Shown here: positions 6,032-6,189 of the stretch, one piece after another
Layout of the letters: each line of letters starts with the position of its first letter
Numbering within the stretch: position 1 is the first letter of the stretch
From: an uncultured Candidatus Melainabacteria bacterium
GTDB lineage: Bacteria > Cyanobacteriota > Vampirovibrionia > Gastranaerophilales > Gastranaerophilaceae
Assembly (NCBI GenBank): GCA_937891325.1
Contig: CALAFU010000158.1
Span: 1 to 6,189 of the forward strand
Direction: 5' to 3'
Length of the DNA: 6,189 bases
The notes under the pieces: generated by a model
Databases searched by the model: none
What the model saw: only the letters and a program-made list of their open reading frames with translations
Told to the model about the DNA's origin: nothing
Program-made: the position numbers and the translations under genes

Positions 6032-6189
6032 ATGGTAAGAAAGTTATTAATAGCAATAATCGCAATCACAGTATCAATGAGCTTGTACAACAATGCTCAA
6101 GCAGAATCATTGTTTGCATTAAGCACATCTCAAAACTATAACGCATCACCAAAATCGTTATTTGCAGGTGTAAGAGCAATGGGCATTGG
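6032..6189 (+). CDS. flgH: Flagellar L-ring protein FlgH (N-terminal 52 codons, cut by window edge)
   Basis: FlgH forms the outer-membrane L-ring, the bushing around the distal rod. The visible part starts MVRKLLIAIIAITVSMSLY and has a signal peptide with a likely signal peptidase I site after AQA (residue 24). It then reads ESLFALSTSQNY, and KSLFAGVRAMGIG, which fits the SLF...RA..VGD region of FlgH. Position right after flgA supports the call. There is no cysteine in the visible 52 residues, so no lipobox, although many FlgH are lipoproteins. Start choice: ATG at 6032 is the only start that includes the whole signal peptide. The AAAGGA at 6025-6030 is only one base away and GGGG at 6017-6020 is 11 away, so the SD is not ideal. 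Confidence 0.8.
   Translation, partial: MVRKLLIAIIAITVSMSLYNNAQAESLFALSTSQNYNASPKSLFAGVRAMGI

Noticed and set aside
1..6189. CRISPR arrays, tRNA/rRNA genes, riboswitches or insertion sequences
   Set aside because: No regularly spaced direct repeats, cloverleaf folds, known aptamer cores or transposase frames were seen.

Overview
The window looks like a piece of a low-GC, diderm bacterial chromosome with three blocks: (1) the 5' 584 codons of NAD-dependent DNA ligase (ligA) on the minus strand, running off the left edge; (2) a divergently transcribed, stand-alone type IV prepilin-like gene with its own promoter and a strong rho-independent terminator; (3) the start of a flagellar basal-body operon on the plus strand: lytic transglycosylase, flgF, flgG, flgA and the first 52 codons of flgH.

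Organism. Genes for the P-ring chaperone (FlgA) and L-ring protein (FlgH) imply an outer membrane. The prepilin has the segment FTLAETLIVMGIIGVVAA, followed downstream by ADGSS, GKDLF and NMDYLK signatures. From memory, this type of prepilin is abundant in gut Vampirovibrionia (Gastranaerophilales, the 'Melainabacteria'), some of which are flagellated. That placement is an inference; protein searches of LigA and FlgG would settle it.

Layout. ligA starts near 1752 and reads leftward. The interval 1753-1906 holds a probable ligA extended -10 and, facing the other way, a good promoter (TTGAAA-18-TATACT). That promoter is followed by a Shine-Dalgarno (SD) sequence and a 16-codon reading frame ending in a run of nine G. 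The prepilin reading frame follows (2005-2850) behind its own strong SD. Its unusually long N-terminal leader is partly encoded by a 66-base imperfect palindrome that looks like a dispersed repeat. A hairpin terminator at 2885-2917 isolates the prepilin from the flagellar genes. Region 2918-3060 carries a weak promoter-like stretch, a 21-codon Cys-containing frame and a small hairpin directly before the transglycosylase start.

How the genes work together. FlgF and FlgG build the proximal and distal rod. The transglycosylase, which has no visible signal peptide, probably opens peptidoglycan for the rod, the job done by FlgJ in enterobacteria. FlgA escorts P-ring subunits in the periplasm, and FlgH forms the L-ring. 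Tight spacing (a 1-base overlap, then 49, 10 and 27 bases) and the lack of internal terminators support a single operon continuing beyond the right edge.

I do not see a clearly new multi-gene system. The most unusual signals are the G9 tract at the head of the prepilin transcript, the repeat translated within the prepilin leader, the signal-less flagellar transglycosylase with its small upstream frame, and an FlgH whose N-terminus lacks a lipobox cysteine.
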